This document shows, piece after piece, positions 43,122 through 56,829 of a DNA stretch of 64,000 nt. Numbering within the stretch: position 1 is the stretch's first letter; every line of letters begins with the position of its first letter. Both the position numbers and the translations under genes were made by a program. The stretch covers positions 24,286,069 to 24,350,068 of the forward strand of contig OX463788.1 in assembly GCA_949825025.1 (NCBI GenBank), given 5' to 3'. The notes below the pieces were generated by a model. That model made no database searches and had not been told where the DNA came from. It saw only the letters and a program-made list of their open reading frames with translations. The DNA is from Siphlonurus alternatus. Lineage: Eukaryota; Arthropoda; Insecta; Ephemeroptera; Siphlonuridae.

Positions 43122-43971
43122 ATATATATATAATTATGTAATTTATAAGAAAATACCTTCAGGGAAATGAAGGAAATGAAAACCACAAAATTACAAACAC
43201 TTCCTTTCTCAGAGTGTAATTTGTTAACTTAAGAAACTCTGCTCTGCTTCGTATTAATTTTTTGTTTCGTTGTAAATTTTTTCATTCAAATACGTAGATT
43301 AAAATGTAGAAATGCAGTTCATGATATGTATAACTTACAAAGTACATATCAGTACTTATGTAGCAATATCAAGAACAATTGCGGGACTGGTCAGCATAAT
43401 TAACACTGTGTGTTCAGATAATTTAGGACGGCCGTATTAATATAACCATCAGATTCAAAAACATATCTTTACGCTTTTTGTCGAAATTCCAGTTTTGAAG
43501 CTGATAGTCTGAAATTTCGATACCCCTAGAAATTGTTGTTGATAACAATATATTATAATTGTATTAATTCTTTGATAGTTATAGTTTATGATATCAATTT
43601 CATAAATCTGTATGGAAAGTTGTACATTAATTATAAGTAGAAAACAATATTCTTCATATATATTATTTGAATATATGGCATTTAGATTCAATAATTAATA
43701 CCGACTCAGCCTGATTGATTAAAACAATTACTGCGAGTCTCTCTCTAGATATAAAATATGATTATAACATAAATGCACACAGAATTGATTCTCAAATGCA
43801 TCATTTCAGTTATTTCTATACCTTTTAAAATACTTTATAAGGACATTAAATTTACAAATTTTAGGCATGGCATATGAAGGACCACCTAATATGCATTCTT
43901 AAATGCCATTAACCGTTAGAATTAATTGTGTTATTCTGTCAAATGACTTGCTCATGCAGTATTCTTGATCA

Positions 43972-44110
43972 ACAAGAAAAAACAAGCAACAAGGAAAAAT
44001 GAGAGTTTCTTGACGAAAGTGCGGCAGCACACACTTACTCTACATTAAAGAGCTTGAAATAGTCTACATCGGTAACGTCGGTAATCTGTTTTCTTTATTT
44101 TCTCACAAGT
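43972..44110. repeat. Dispersed direct repeat, copy 1
   Basis: Contains AAAAATGAGAGTTTCTTGAC, GAAAGTGCGGCAGCACACAC, CTCTACATTAAAGAGC and ACATCGGTAA blocks, all found in the same order at 45005-45150. Function unknown. The copies could be halves of a larger element or a segmental duplication. Confidence 0.75.
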
Positions 44111-44573
44111 TTTAAAAAAATAATACATAGATATTCAAAAAATATAATTTGTTGTAAGACTTGTAAGCAAATTTCTTACACTGCAAGGCATATTATCGTA
44201 ATGAAAAATTGTAAGCAACATTTTACCATGTATTACACGTGCTTCGTTCGCACTTTTAAAAAGTGTTGTTCCCGTCATCTAATTATACTACGGTATCTAT
44301 AGATTTGCTTTTTCTGTGAGTAAATGTTTCTTTACTTTTCCAGAAATTGCTTCTTTTTTTTTTTTTATTTATTTTTGTTTAGATCAATGATTGATTTTTA
44401 AAATTTTTAACAATGGGAGGGGGTGAAAATAATACTTTTATAGAAACTGAAGAAAATTGAAAGTACCAAAATGGAAACTTTTTTGACTTTTTTTTTAATT
44501 TACATAGAGGACCTCGAGTTATGTGGTGTATTGTCAATATTTTTTTTTAGATTTGCAGATATTTTTGTACCTT

Positions 44574-44798
44574 TTAAAGGTGGATTCACATGGCGATTTT
44601 CAGGCTGCGACGCGACGCGAATAATGCGCACTTGCTGTAACTTCCATTGGCGGCCATATTGGGCGATTAAAAGAAAAAGAGCATCGTAATTAACGCGATT
44701 CCCAGCGAATTCGCTCGCCGCATAGGATTTCACAGCTTGTGTGACAAAATCGCGTTGAGTCACCGTTGTCGCCATCTGAATCCGCCTTTTCACCTTAA
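44574..44798. mobile_element. TTAA-associated MITE (GGTGGATTCACATGGCGA ends)
   Basis: AAAGGTGGATTCACATGGCGA-like left end (44578 onward) faces the right end that, inverted, reads AAAAGGCGGATTCAGATGGC. TTAA occurs at 44574-44577 and 44795-44798. The inside is GC-richer (GCGACGCGACGCG; CATTGGCGGCCATATTGGG), non-coding, and open by chance on both strands. It is a third sequence family using TTAA sites in this window. Confidence 0.7.
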
Positions 44799-45004
44799 AA
44801 TCGTGTTACGAAACGCTGTGACGTCATAATAAATTATTTAACACGCAAACATAGAGAAAAACGTTGTAATATGACTGTGACGTCTCAACGTCTTTCTCTT
44901 CGATTTTGAGGCTATAATAAAAATTTAAAAAATATGAAAAAATTAACAATACTTAAGTCGAGGTCTTCAACTCAAATATGCAACTCATGAAGGTTTTACA
45001 TTCT

Positions 45005-45150
45005 CTTGCTTTATGGAAGATGAAAAGAAGCAACAAAGAAAAATGAGAGTTTCTTGAAGAAAGTGCGGCACACACATACTCTACATTAAAGAGCCTGAAA
45101 TAAAGGCTCTTTACTCCACATCGGTAACTGTTTCCTTTATTTTCTGTCTG
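45005..45150. repeat. Dispersed direct repeat, copy 2
   Basis: The second copy of the 43972-44110 repeat, about 1 kb downstream in the same orientation. It has an extra AAAGGCTCTTTACTCC that gives a perfect AAGAGCC...GGCTCTT hairpin absent in copy 1. The pair brackets the TTAA MITE at 44574-44798. Confidence 0.75.
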
Positions 45151-45770
45151 ACTGCTTGTGAGTGAACTTGATCTTAATAAAGAGGAAATGTTCGATCACA
45201 GGAAGGGAACTTGAGACAAAGATTTTGTCAAGAAAAACGAAACGTGAAATTTGTCTGTGTGAAAAAACACGTTACATAACATGTCTGAAATAAAACAAAC
45301 ATAAAAATTCTGCTGTCTTGTTTTGTTGTCTTTTTTCTATACATCAAATAGAGTAGTATTTTTTTTATATAAAAATATCCGATTGCATGGATATGAGATT
45401 TACTTCTAAGCCAGGCCTAACTTTGATGATTGTTGCAACAATCGAAATCAGCAAAGTTAGGGTGAGGGTTAGGGGTTAGTATATACATCGTATATACTGT
45501 ATTATATGCATTAATGACAGTAAAAATTAAATAAATTTCTTATAGAACTATTATAGACTTGAGGAATGCGTTGAGTACATGATTTGTAAAATTTTGTTGA
45601 AAATTGTTGAGTGTATTATAATTAAATTATGTTTCGTTTACATACGTTTCAGGTGGATTCTTGTAAATGTGTTGATAAATTAAGTAAAATAATGTGTGTC
45701 ACTCATAACTCATAAGAGCCATAAAAAACTATTAAGAGTATTTAGCTCTTAATTATGTCGAAATTTGTTG
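45151..45770. other. AT-rich stretch, nothing recognised
   Basis: No recognisable coding frame, RNA gene or element. Confidence 0.4.
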
Positions 45771-45774
45771 TACT

Positions 45775-45910
45775 TAATAATAATAATTGTTTATTGGGTT
45801 AAAAATACATAGTTTGGAGGAAAAAATAATAATAAATAAGTACCCAAAACCCAATTGGTGAATGTAAAAGATGAAAGTCCATACACAAAATGCGTACATT
45901 CACCCAACTT
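45775..45910 (-). mobile_element. LINE 3' UTR stub, minus strand
   Basis: On the minus strand the sequence runs GTTGGGTGAATGTACGCA, then CAATTGGGTTTTGGGTAC, then AACCCAATAAACAATTATTA, ending in an ATT tail. That is the layout of LINE 3' ends here (AATAAA then ATT array). There is no coding part. Confidence 0.4.
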
Positions 45911-46039
45911 AATTATGAAACTTTCCTAAGGATTTATGTATAATTATATATATACATGTATTGTATATGTGTACTATGTTATGCATACACATACAAATGT
46001 ATGTACAGTATAATAGATTTATTATTGTAGATTTCTTTA

Positions 46040-46215
46040 ATATTGCTTCATAGGCGGGGGCTCGGTAAACAGACAAGCCAGGTACCGCGTACCAGTAAAG
46101 TCGTGTATTACGGAGTCGAGACTGTAGGCGGAGTTTGGTCTCGTGTAGTGCGGTGGCATCAGCCCCAGCCAGTGAGAGAGTTTCCTGTTCTGGGTAAAGA
46201 TAAACCTCTATATGA
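46040..46215. other. GC-richer island, open on both strands, unrecognised
   Basis: About 175 bases of balanced composition, including GTACCGCGTACCAG and CCCCAGCCAGTGAGAG. Frames are open on both strands. No protein family, tRNA or SINE head is recognised. Confidence 0.25.
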
Positions 46216-46219
46216 GAAA

Positions 46220-49200
46220 ATTTAAGCACGGTACACAATACAAATGCTCCAGAGTATCCATCATCTTTGAGCTACTATATTATAGTAAATGAAAATGAGT
46301 TCTGTATCACACAAAGGGCAAATTTAACAACGTGTGATTTAATATAAATTGAGGAATATATGCGGTGGATTCGCGAACTGCCCCTTTTGTATGGCGTGGG
46401 TCACTACAGCCAAGACTAGGATTAGCCGGAGCAATGCATAGTAAATACGTGAGAATTTTATTAGTGATTTTATGAAACTGAAGTTTTATTTATTCTCTAT
46501 AACGAGCAGATGCAGTAAGAAAATAAAACCGCAAGTGGCTAAATTATGCAACTATTTGTTATACAGTGTATACTGTACATGCAGTGACGAAATTAAACTT
46601 CTAATTCAACATAAAAATTTAAATATATCTTAATAAAAATCTACAATACGCCAAAAAAATAAATAGAGCATTTCCTGCGACTGTATGCAGTATTATTATT
46701 ATCTAACGAAATGTATTGTTGGTATTTTCAACTACAATATAACAAATAATTTTATTTTAAAATCACTCATTAAATTAAAAAAAACTATTACACAACTTAT
46801 TGTTAAAAAAGAGATCAATTTACGAAACATAATACATCAGCAGTTTAATTGAAGTACTTGAATAGCAAAAATGCCTAAAATAAACTATTGCTTAACAGAG
46901 CCAAAAATTTTAACTTTTTGTGATGTTTCGTTCGGAAAGCTACTTTACAGGACAGCAATTACTTCAAAAAGATGTGACGAAGCGCGGGACTCTGCGGGTG
47001 TAGTGAGCGGATAAGATTGTTCTTGAGTACGTCCGAAAAACCTTTTGCTTTATTAACTTGAGTACTTTATACAGGCATCCTGCTCAAAGTCATGGCCAAA
47101 GCTTGGTCACCCACTACGAACCTGCTACCTGCTTCTCTCCAACCACCATCAAGATCATTTATAGCCTGGAATACAACCACACTAATATTAAACATGAACA
47201 TGACATTAGCCATTATATCATATAGAATTATTTATAGAAGTTGCCGTCAAAATAGCAATAAAATATTTCAGATCCACGAATGGTGCTTTATTTCGTACTA
47301 AATTAAAAGCATACATTTTATAGTTTGTAAGTAAGACACGTGTAAAAATTATTTGCTTATTAGTGATATTTATTTATTGATGTTACTTATATTGTGTTAA
47401 TTGATTAATAATTGTTATACATATTCACATTAATTTTTATTGCTTTTCGAATGTACATTGCAATATAAGCACTTCATAAACTGTAATTAACAGCCTCATG
47501 GTGTTAGTCAACTATATTTAACATAACAAGTAAAATAAAAAAATTAACAACAGCTATGGCTATCACAATAGCAATTCAAGCTGGCCAATGAACATAATTA
47601 AATAAAGATGGATTAAAACATGCAAATAAATGATCAAAACAGATTGATACATTAGACAAATATTACACGTAAAAAGTAATAAATCATCAATATTATAACA
47701 GAAAACTATCAGTTCAATCCTAGGACTCTAATGCAATAATTGTTTCCTTCGATTGTGTTTATAGAGATTTACTATATACTTTCACCAGGAAATGAAATGT
47801 TCTTGTTGGACGGTTTGTGAATCTCCTGCCTCTGATTTGTTATTTATGTATTCATGAGGGAAATATAATAAAATAAAAATTTACTTTAACTCTTGATTGC
47901 AGATTTGCTTCGTTCTGAGAAAACTTGTTTTTTTTTTCTTGTATTTTGGTATTTTGTGTATTATTCAATAGTGGATAATACTCGGAAATAGTGGGAGGGC
48001 ATACCTTAATACATGGGCGACAATTGTCAATAGTGACTCCGTAGTGAATGATTATAAGCTCCCAGGGACATGTGCACTTTTGTACCAATACAGGTTTGGG
48101 ACACGGGAAGAAGGGGGGGGGGGCATTCGGTTCATGGTTCCGAGTTTAGGACGGATATCTCCAAGGATGCGCCCTGCGGATTTTTTTTTTTTTAGTTTTA
48201 GTCGATGTTAGCTTAAGGATGAATGTGTCACTTGAGACTTGGCAGCAGCCTGGATTTTATAACTCGACATTATGAAAAAAGTTATGTCATATATAAAGTT
48301 TGGGCTAAAGTTAGGCCCCGCTTAAGTACATACTTTGTAGTAAAATCAGCCATATAAAAATTTAAAATTATTTTGGAATATAATTATTAAATTTAGAAAA
48401 CAACGATTATTTCAAAATTTAAATTGAAACACACACACACAATAATTTATATTTTATATATTCCCACCAAAATATACAATGATAATACTAAAATTGACAA
48501 TGCACAACTCTTTTATGTCCGTATTTTCAATCTTGATTTGTCTTTTTATGCTAAAATAGTATATTATTATAATTTATATTATTATAAAGAATATGCACTA
48601 ATGCGGCCTCTTGCGCTCCTAGCTAGGTATGTTATTTTTGCTCCTCTAGTGCGCTAAGAGAGTTGCATACCTATCAGGCTGCTTGACTCCACCGCGTCGT
48701 ATGTTTTCTTCTATCATGTAATCTTTTCGTCAGCCATATTTTGAAATAAATGCACGTCTCTAACGCTACTTTGAACCAATTTACATTGCTCCATGAAAAT
48801 TCACCTTTATATTACTTGCTTTAACTGTAAAGTGAGTTTGGTATTTTCTCCCTCTGGTATAATGTTCACAAGTTAATAAAAATATATACATCGGAATAAA
48901 TATTGACTTTTTAAAGGCATATTTTGATATGGTATTTATCTCTATTTATACCTGTTTATTCATAAATTCAGAATTAAAACATCTGAATTGCTAACTTCTA
49001 GATATTATATTAATTTACATTCCTTCCATTTCCAGATTTCCAACGGTGTGACAAGCAGCTCCGAAATAGTTGTTAATTATCGAAACTTTTAATTATACAT
49101 ATAATTAATTATATACAAACACCCACCCACACACACACATATATATAATATATATATATATATATAAATGTTATTGATCATGCACTGAAATATCATCAAT

Positions 49201-51990
49201 ACTACGTACGTGATCAAATTTGTTCATAAGTAACCAAATTAATTATTTCTTGCTTCTTCACTAGCGTTATTGAAATTGGAAATAACATAACTGATAAATT
49301 TACGGAAAATAAAAAAATATACATATATTGTTGGTATCATGAATACAATTGCTTGGCTAATATTTTACGTATTAATAAATTAGAACAAGGGTACACAACT
49401 TCAAGTAAGTGTCATTTTACTTATTATATCACTCGCTTTACTTTCAAAATCTTTCCGAACAATCTACTCAAAACGGAGCGATCATAACATTTCCTGCACC
49501 ATTGATGACAATAGTGTACCACAGTGTAGATATAACTATATCATTATGCTCTAGACCGACCTATGAAGTCCCCAGAGAATGAAGGAGTCAAGTTAAGGGT
49601 TTCTATAGAGACGCGCGTTTCAGAACAAAGAAGATATTTCCTCGGAGAATTCCTCATATATACACAGAGGAAAAAGCGATATATATATATATATCTAGAT
49701 CATACTGATCTTCATCTCTTTTTCCCCATCCTCGGTGCGCCATTCTTCTTCATAGATCCAATACTTTAGGTTACATTTTTTTTTTATATAATATGATTAT
49801 TTTACTATATTATATATAAATAGTAATACTCAATACATGGTATCCTTTTCATCCTTGGTATTCACTTTCATTCAACCGTAATATTTGAATACAGAAGCAT
49901 CATATATATTATAATATAATATAATCAATAAGTTAAAAATAACAATCCATAATATTGTATATACATGTAATATTAATTACACATGACATAATGTAATTAA
50001 AAATCTGTTAACAAAATAAATAATATTTAATTCAATTACAATTAACATTGCATGGTGTTTCATCCAATAAATACACAATTATATAATAGTATAAAGAACA
50101 GAATGTCTAATACTGTCATATTCAAAAGTTTTTAAGTACTTTACGATTTCGATTATTTGCGAGGATAGATTTTTTCATTAGTGCACTGCAGAACATGCAA
50201 CTTCTTGGATTCAAGTCTCTTGGGAATCTAGAATCTATGAGAACTTAAAACAACAACAAATAATTGCATTTATGATGCATACACCATTGCACATATTCTT
50301 TTCCTATGCCTACTTAAGGGAATAATATGTAGCTACTAATTTTTAACTAACCCTTCCTTCCATAATTGGCGATAAGGAGTGTTTAGTTAATGTCATTAAT
50401 GGCAGTGCAGCAAAACCTATTTTAGTGCGTAATAAATGTGCAACCATTAGGTTCATTAAGACTCAAAATGTTCAAAACATGTTGAATGTTTAAAACGTTT
50501 GTCATTTATTTAATTATAAAGTTAGAAAGTTAAATTAAAGAAAAAAGTGATGACTAAAGGGCTTTATTAATTCTGACAGCAGATTTGACAGTTATTTTAT
50601 TATATCTCTTTTTGACAGTGTTTTAATGAATGCTTCATTAGTTTAAATGTTTCTTCCATAGTGTATACCCATTCATAAATTAAATCAATTAAAAACAGAT
50701 GGAACAAATATTGTTATCAAAAAATACAAACATTTTTACATTCTCCGATTCTCCAGTAAATTACATGTCATGTAGGATACAATATATAATGTAGGTCAAA
50801 AGAAAGTTTTCCACTCGACACTTTCGCGGTCATAATTATTTTTGAATTTATAGCTTCAATCTTAATTATTGTTATATTAAATATCGTATTGATTTTACAT
50901 GAAAAATTACATTTTTGTTGCGATTTTAATAATTTTGAAAAATATAATTAATGTGTGTATAGTGTATACTTATAAAATATATATTATAAGAGCAACTAAT
51001 AGACAAAAAAAAAACGTTTTCTCCAAAATAACGATGCAAATAAGAGTAAACAACAACATGTCTTTATTAATATGTACAACTTGTATTTTAGTGGCCAGGA
51101 TAGAGAAACTAATCGAGAACTGGAAACTCCGTAAAAAGATTAAACCGTAATATATAATTATATTTAAATATTACTGTCATGCAGTCTTTAGAAATAAGAA
51201 CAAAATCTAGATAAACGTTTTATGACGCCTCTGTAACTTCTTCGTTTAGAGTTTGCAGCACATCATTTAGGTGTATGGTTTGTAATCTTAACTTTAATAT
51301 GACGTCCTAATGAAACACTTAAAGTGTTTTCTACCGTAAGATCACTTAAAGGAAAGAGAAAAAAAAGTGAGCTGCAGGCACTTTAAGATGTTTGAAAATT
51401 TAAAACTTGTGAGTTTTTGCAGAATAGCCAACACATATGCGCATTTGCCCACCCGCCATATCCTTTCCATCAACCCGTACTATACTGCTAGTAAGAAACT
51501 TTTAGACTGCGTGTCTTGCAAAAGAAGGAAAGAGAACAAGAAGAAGACAAAGGGGAAATTAAGAGGAAGGGAGTTAGTTGGCAGCAGCAGCCTCCTCGTT
51601 GCCAAGCGTTCACTGTCTGGGATGCGATTAGGGAGGAACATTTTACATCATAAAAACAGGATGCTTGAAAATGGAAGCTAATAGTAAAAATTCTAGTATT
51701 TATTTACATGCTTTAAGACATAAATCTAATTTTCAGGAATTTGAATTTGCATTATTAAAAAGAAAAAATTTAAAATTTTGGTTTCAAAAATCAATGTTGT
51801 ATTTAAATTAATTGAAACCATTGTGTTAAATTCTAATTTTTTATAACACGTGTTTAGCAAGGATTTTACGTAATATAATATCTTGGAGTTTATTATACAT
51901 ATAATACCTTTCTATAGAGGACGAAGCCATGTAAATAATATAATAACTTATAAATGATAAAGTTCATCCGTCATTGTTACAAATTTTTAT
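46220..51990. other. AT-rich stretch without recognisable genes
   Basis: Short simple repeats are present (poly-G at about 48110, CA and TA runs at about 49120-49170, TA at about 49680). A balanced patch at 51370-51680 is open on the plus strand from a non-ATG codon. It encodes a basic, Lys/Arg-rich peptide with no recognised motif. No RNA gene or bounded transposon was identified. Confidence 0.35.
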
Positions 51991-51996
51991 GATGGT

Positions 51997-52360
51997 TTAA
52001 GGGGGAGGTAACACGCCCAATGTTAAGAAAAAAAAATCCCATACATGAAAATTATGAAAAGAAACTAAAATGTTCTCCTCTACATCTCCTATCAGTAGCT
52101 AAAATATCAGGTATACAAATTCGAGCTAGTTTTTTAGTTGTGGATTTTTAAAGTTGACTATTTGGAGAAATGAAACTTCCATGTTAAATTGGCCATTTTT
52201 AAAAATTCATAACTTAAAAACTAGCTCGAATTTGTATACAGGTCTGATATTTTAGCTACTGGAAGGAGATGTAGAGCTAGGAGAATATTTTAATTTTTTT
52301 TTCATAATTTTCATGTTTGGGATTTTTTTTTTAACATTGAGCGCGTTACCTTATTCTTAA
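51997..52360. mobile_element. TTAA-flanked foldback MITE
   Basis: TTAA at 51997-52000 and 52357-52360. The left end is GGGGGAGGTAACACGCCCAA and the right end is inverted GAATAAGGTAACGCGCTCAA. The arms share ATATCAGGTATACAAATTCG, GAGCTAGTTTTTTAG, and a centre with GAAACTTCCATGTTAAATTG. It belongs to the same family as the interrupted element at 9750-10500 and lacks the insert. Confidence 0.85.
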
Positions 52361-52364
52361 TGCT

Positions 52365-53217
52365 GTGACATTATTTTTTTTAAACTTCTTCAATTTTTTT
52401 TTAACAATATATCCTTACTACATTCTTCGAAAATCTAACTGAATTTGTTTTACTTACTATTTTTTTTTATTTTTATTATTATTATTTTACTAATTTACTG
52501 TATTTTTTTCTGCTAATATAATCTTGCAAACCCAGGAAACTTTGGCAAGTATTTTTTTTTTATATTATTATTATTTCAATTACCTTTAAAATGTACATAA
52601 TTTACAAGCAGTACAGTGTTATCTCCATGTATTGAGATTTCTACGGTCTCCCAGCCAGCGTTTAGGTCCAGATACATGCATCAAGTATACTGTGGTATGC
52701 AATATTTGTTTCTTTCTGGCCCTTTCTTTAAGGAATATCTTTAAGGAATAAATACAGCAAAGTGATTTTTTTCTTGTTTACATGAACATTTTACGCAGCA
52801 TACATTTATAAAATTATAAAATAGATAGACCCCAAGAGTTTACATTAAAATAAATAATATCAACTGGGCTGAAATTGCCTTCGTGACAGCTGTTTTTGCT
52901 GACAGGCTGTTAAGTTGAGATGGACTTTTCTTGTAGCTCTGGCAGAGTGACAACAATATTATTTGTAAATTGTAGCAACATATTTCTTAATTTGATTAAG
53001 TTGGGTTGAAAAAATAGTGAAGGCAGTTTTAAAATATCGAAGTGGAGGATAAGTCGTCAATGTATTGTATTCAATACAGACATGTAAATAAAGTTACTGT
53101 TTATTTGTATGTATAATAATTATATCAATGTGTCTGTTTTATGAATAAACAAATTTAAAAAATTATTCTCTCAATTTGAAATTAAATAATCATTAAAAAA
53201 TGTTGTATTTTAAATTA

Positions 53218-53220
<3 letters not shown>
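52365..53220. other. AT-rich stretch, nothing recognised
   Basis: T-rich runs; no gene or bounded element seen. Confidence 0.4.

Positions 53221-53222
<2 letters not shown>

Positions 53223-53299
<77 letters not shown>
53223..53299. repeat. (TA)n microsatellite
   Basis: Uninterrupted TA array. Confidence 0.93.
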
Positions 53300-53302
<3 letters not shown>

Positions 53303-54636
53303 TAAATTCGCTGTATTATATTATAAGAAATTGATAATTCAGTACTATACAATACAAACAATCTACTTTCGTGTCATACTTTTTGTTTAACCTTTTTTAT
53401 GCAATGGGTCAGCAAGTCTGTGTTTTGAAAATATATTGGACAAATATTTAAATTAGAGAGCTGACAGTGTTGTAAATCTTGTAAATAGCTTTCAAATGTA
53501 ATAAATCCGACGCACACCCATGCAAACCATGCAAGACCACTTTTTATTTTTATCAGTGTTACATAATATGTCTTTCCATCATTATTTATATATTTTTTTA
53601 ATAAATCTAAATAGAAATTATTTATTTTAAATTATAAATGGTCACAAAGAAAAAAAAATATAATATGTAACTATGAACGTACAACGTACTGTGCATGTGA
53701 TGTGATGAACTGAAACACGGGTATATAGAAATTAAACTCGTCTTGGTTTGCAAGGTAGTGCAGTGTTCGAGGTTTCGTTCGATATTATTCGATTATTGAC
53801 TTACCGTACTGCATATATTACATACGTGGGTGTCGAAACTAACAGTAAGGTTAATTGTTCTGTACAATTCAAACAAGATTAGCTCAAGTTGAGTTTCTAA
53901 TTAATAGTAGGTAACACAAATGAAGTAAAAATATGATAAAACGTTTTGAATTATCTCAATCTCAAAGTACATGCTCTCAATTATGATAATGTTAATTCAT
54001 ACATAGTTGTAAAATGTGCTTGTTTGTATGATCTATGATAGATCAAGGGTGGGAGGGGGGGGGGAAGGAGGAAAGTAAACTGAATTGTAGTGTAGTATAT
54101 ATTAATATGAATTAATTGTGTTATAAATAGTGGAGTAATTGGAGCATATAAGCGATCTCAAAACCTCACACTATAAAGTGCAAAGGTAAACGATGAGAGT
54201 TGTGTTAATGAACGTGTGATTCACGAACGAGAAAGCTGGGTAACTTTTTCTTCGTGAATTGCAACCATTCTCAACTGTGCAAACTATAGTTTTGAGTATC
54301 AGGCTACCAGCTATCACTTATAATATAATAATTATGTGATATTACTAAATAACGTAACTCCACACTCTTTTATTGGTAGTGGTTTAATTAATACAGTGAA
54401 TATCCAAGTCATGTATATAGTTTTAATTTGACATTATATATGCCTTTTTTTGGTGAAAATGGTACATGCATTGAAGTATCTTGAAGGATATCACACGATC
54501 TAATAATAAACATAATTATTTAAATTTTAGATAGTCAATGAAGATAAGTTGTAACCGAGGTTATTCTTTTCTTTCAAACGCTTATATATCTGGCTTTACA
54601 TTATGCGTACCGATGACGGAGAGCACAGTAAAACAC

Positions 54637-54640
<4 letters not shown>
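53300..54640. other. AT-rich stretch, nothing recognised
   Basis: Includes a G-rich run at about 54050-54075. No coding or RNA gene seen. Confidence 0.4.

Positions 54641-54699
<59 letters not shown>
54641..54699. repeat. (TA)n microsatellite
   Basis: Uninterrupted TA array. Confidence 0.93.
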
Positions 54700-54702
<3 letters not shown>

Positions 54703-55471
54703 ATAATCATATTTTATGAACAGGAAAATCCTTGTCTAATTTTTGACATTCTGTTGAATTTCTCTGATGTTGTTACTGATCGTAAGTTGCTTAATAATAC
54801 TTGATTATAGAATTTAACTACATTTTCTGTCTTAATCTAATTTATGGCAAAGGATGCTATGGATAAAACAAAAAATCTGAGGACACCGGAAATTCTTCAA
54901 CATATATACTTACAAGAACTTGATTAACTTGGTCAAGGATTGTAATTTTATTTAAAAAACGTCCTTTCATTTATAATTTTTGCATGCTTACATAATAAAG
55001 AAATTCATGGAAGTATTTCAATTCCTAAAACTCACAATTCCCCCTTAATTTACAGTGAGTTGGCAACCTACCATAGCAACATAATGAACTGAGCAGCAAA
55101 ATGTAGATTGTCTTTTGTAATTAAACGACTTGATTGTTATGTCGGATGCTAGACGCTGTACTGGACAGACGAACCCTGAGCTACTATAAATATATAGCTC
55201 TCTGCGGACGCGTGTTCAAACAGGAAGAACTTAATTAATACACTAGTAGACGTTTTATTTGGTACAATACAACTGAAAATACACAAGATAAAAATTACTT
55301 TGTCTAACAATATTTGACTCAGCACAGCTGACATTACAAACATAATCTTTTGGGGTTTATAAAACCAGATAATACCACAATAATAAATCAATTAAAATAA
55401 TACTATATATTATTGTAAATGTATAATTATATAATTAATAATATTTTTTATCGTAACAATAACATTTGATG

Positions 55472-55472
<1 letters not shown>
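54700..55472. other. AT-rich stretch, nothing recognised
   Basis: No gene or bounded element seen. Confidence 0.4.
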
Positions 55473-55474
<2 letters not shown>

Positions 55475-55541
<67 letters not shown>

Positions 55542-55562
55542 TATATATATATATATGTATAT
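55475..55562. repeat. (TA)n microsatellite, interrupted
   Basis: TA array with one AATT interruption. Confidence 0.92.
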
Positions 55563-55564
55563 AT

Positions 55565-56403
55565 GCTACTACATATTATTTATGTATCAATTCCAAGTAA
55601 ATATGTAGGTCTAGATGCTATAACTAAAATGAGTGGCTTACGAATAACATTGGTATAAGAAATACATTAAGAGTTAAAGACGTACTCGATGACCCAGTTA
55701 AATTGTAGAGAACTTCGGTAATATCAAATCCATTCAGATGTCAAGAGTTCAGGTAAAGAGGAACTTGTGTTCGTATATATATACTAAAAGAAGGACGTAG
55801 AAAACTTGAATTATTCAAAAAGTATGAATGTAAAAGTCAAACAAAGTTATGCTCGTACAGATAAAATTGCATGACAGATAAACGTATAAAAAAGCCCTTC
55901 TAATTTAATTTTAAATCTTTTGATATTAATAATTATATTTGTATATTTTATATAATATACACTGCTCTGTATAATATGAATTACGTATAAAATATGATAC
56001 TTCAATTTTATTTTATTTTCATTTTTCTCATCAATACTATTGCTATAAAGAAAATTTATTTATATTCAGTTATTATAATTATAAAAGGATTAAAATGCTT
56101 CAAAACTTTAAAAAAAAACTTAATAACTGTTCTGCATATTATGGAAAATCCTGGTTACGCCATGACTATAAAATTAAGTATAAAATATATCATAACAACA
56201 ACACACGAATTTTGAGTAAAATTATAAATTATGGTAAATAATTTTAGAAGTATGAATTAGTATCACAATTAAAATTACGTTGATTTTACCGAATGTTATC
56301 TGGAAAGTTGAAAGTATAAAAAGAATTCAAATATAAACAATTAAAAAGTAGCAAGTAAAAACTTGTTAGCAAAACAAAATACAACACTAATTTTATTGCG
56401 TTG

Positions 56404-56405
<2 letters not shown>
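55565..56405. other. AT-rich stretch, nothing recognised
   Basis: No gene or bounded element seen. Confidence 0.4.

Positions 56406-56407
<2 letters not shown>

Positions 56408-56461
<54 letters not shown>
56408..56461. repeat. (TA)n microsatellite
   Basis: Uninterrupted TA array. Confidence 0.93.
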
Positions 56462-56463
<2 letters not shown>

Positions 56464-56779
56464 GTATATAAATGTATTTTATACTGTATTTGACTGATGC
56501 AAATTGTGTCTTGAAGGCTTGAAGGGGAGCCAGATGTTAACAGAGTTGCCACAAGTGGTACGTTGTTCTGGTAATAGGGGGGTGGGGTTAAGCGAGAATT
56601 GGTGCAAATGGTAGTGTAAATACAACTCAGAATGCAAAATAAACTAACAACTCTCACTCAATCTGAATAAGGTTGCAAAACATTTTACTGCATATTATAA
56701 AATAAATATAGATGTAAAAAAATTATCACACGGTTATATAATTTATAATTATTATATATAAAAATTAAGTATGAAAACT

Positions 56780-56782
<3 letters not shown>

Positions 56783-56826
<44 letters not shown>
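56783..56826. repeat. (TA)n microsatellite
   Basis: Uninterrupted TA array. Confidence 0.93.
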
Positions 56827-56827
<1 letters not shown>

Positions 56828-56829
56828 CA

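Noticed and set aside
45078..45115. AAGAGCC/GGCTCTT hairpin as a histone mRNA 3' stem-loop
   Set aside because: The order of the stem halves is opposite to the histone consensus (GGCTCTTTTCAGAGCC) and no histone gene is nearby.
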